Source: Stictocephala bisonia (taxonomy: Eukaryota > Arthropoda > Insecta > Hemiptera > Membracidae). Taken from it: DNA of 64,000 nucleotides. The stretch lies in contig JAQJVL010000416.1 of NCBI GenBank assembly GCA_035578905.1, positions 124,001 through 188,000 of the forward strand. The letters run 5' to 3'. The position numbers and the translations under genes were made by a program. Every line of letters starts with the position of its first letter. The stretch's first letter is position 1. Below, piece by piece: positions 1 to 64,000 of this stretch. Below the pieces are notes generated by a model. It worked only from the letters and a program-made list of their open reading frames with translations. It was not told where the DNA came from and did not search any database.

Positions 1-64000
<64,000 letters not shown>

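Overview
This is eukaryotic, most likely insect, nuclear DNA: AT-rich, intron-rich and crowded with animal transposable elements (Helitrons, hAT, mariner, pogo/Tigger, piggyBac-like, Penelope-like, several LINE clades, tRNA-type SINEs and one LTR element). I could not fix the species. The transposon repertoire would suit a large-genome insect, but that is an inference.

One host gene runs through the whole window on the + strand: the middle of HEATR5B (p200; related to yeast Laa1), a long HEAT-repeat protein of the AP-1/clathrin trafficking machinery. I place 19 exons (about 3.4 kb of coding sequence) by similarity to the vertebrate protein as I remember it, by GT/AG splice sites and by phase continuity. 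The gene starts before base 1 and continues past base 64000. Apart from the exon 1/exon 2 junction, the phases join cleanly, so the host gene looks functional.

Nearly everything else is intronic and mostly mobile DNA. Intron 2 (1228-5703) holds a pogo/Tigger element, a LINE relic and a tandem pair of non-autonomous Helitrons. Intron 3 (5779-13456) holds a SINE and a 5.8 kb hAT element. Inside that hAT are a 742 bp tandem duplication, a gutted Penelope-like element with a 953 bp uninterrupted CT tract, and a second Tigger element. Intron 6 (17225-24883) has a nearly full-length Penelope-like retroelement with RT and GIY-YIG domains, set between inverted-repeat arms, then a mariner with very long TIRs and a palindromic MITE. 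Intron 7 has a hAT with a LINE nested in it; both have perfect target-site duplications. Introns 8 to 10 have a Tigger element, minisatellites and LINE/Penelope relics, then a 6.4 kb minus-strand LTR element carrying an SGNH-hydrolase-like ORF. Intron 11 has two MITE-like elements (the piggyBac-like one lies at the end of intron 10). Intron 12 has a 5.2 kb Helitron with a Rep-helicase reading frame broken by one stop codon, nested in another Helitron. Introns 13 to 18 have foldback elements, a deleted mariner, a SINE and two minisatellites.

The items I would examine first are the SGNH-hydrolase ORF inside an LTR element that has lost most of gag-pol, the Helitron with one nonsense codon, and the Penelope derivative whose interior has become a giant CT tract.
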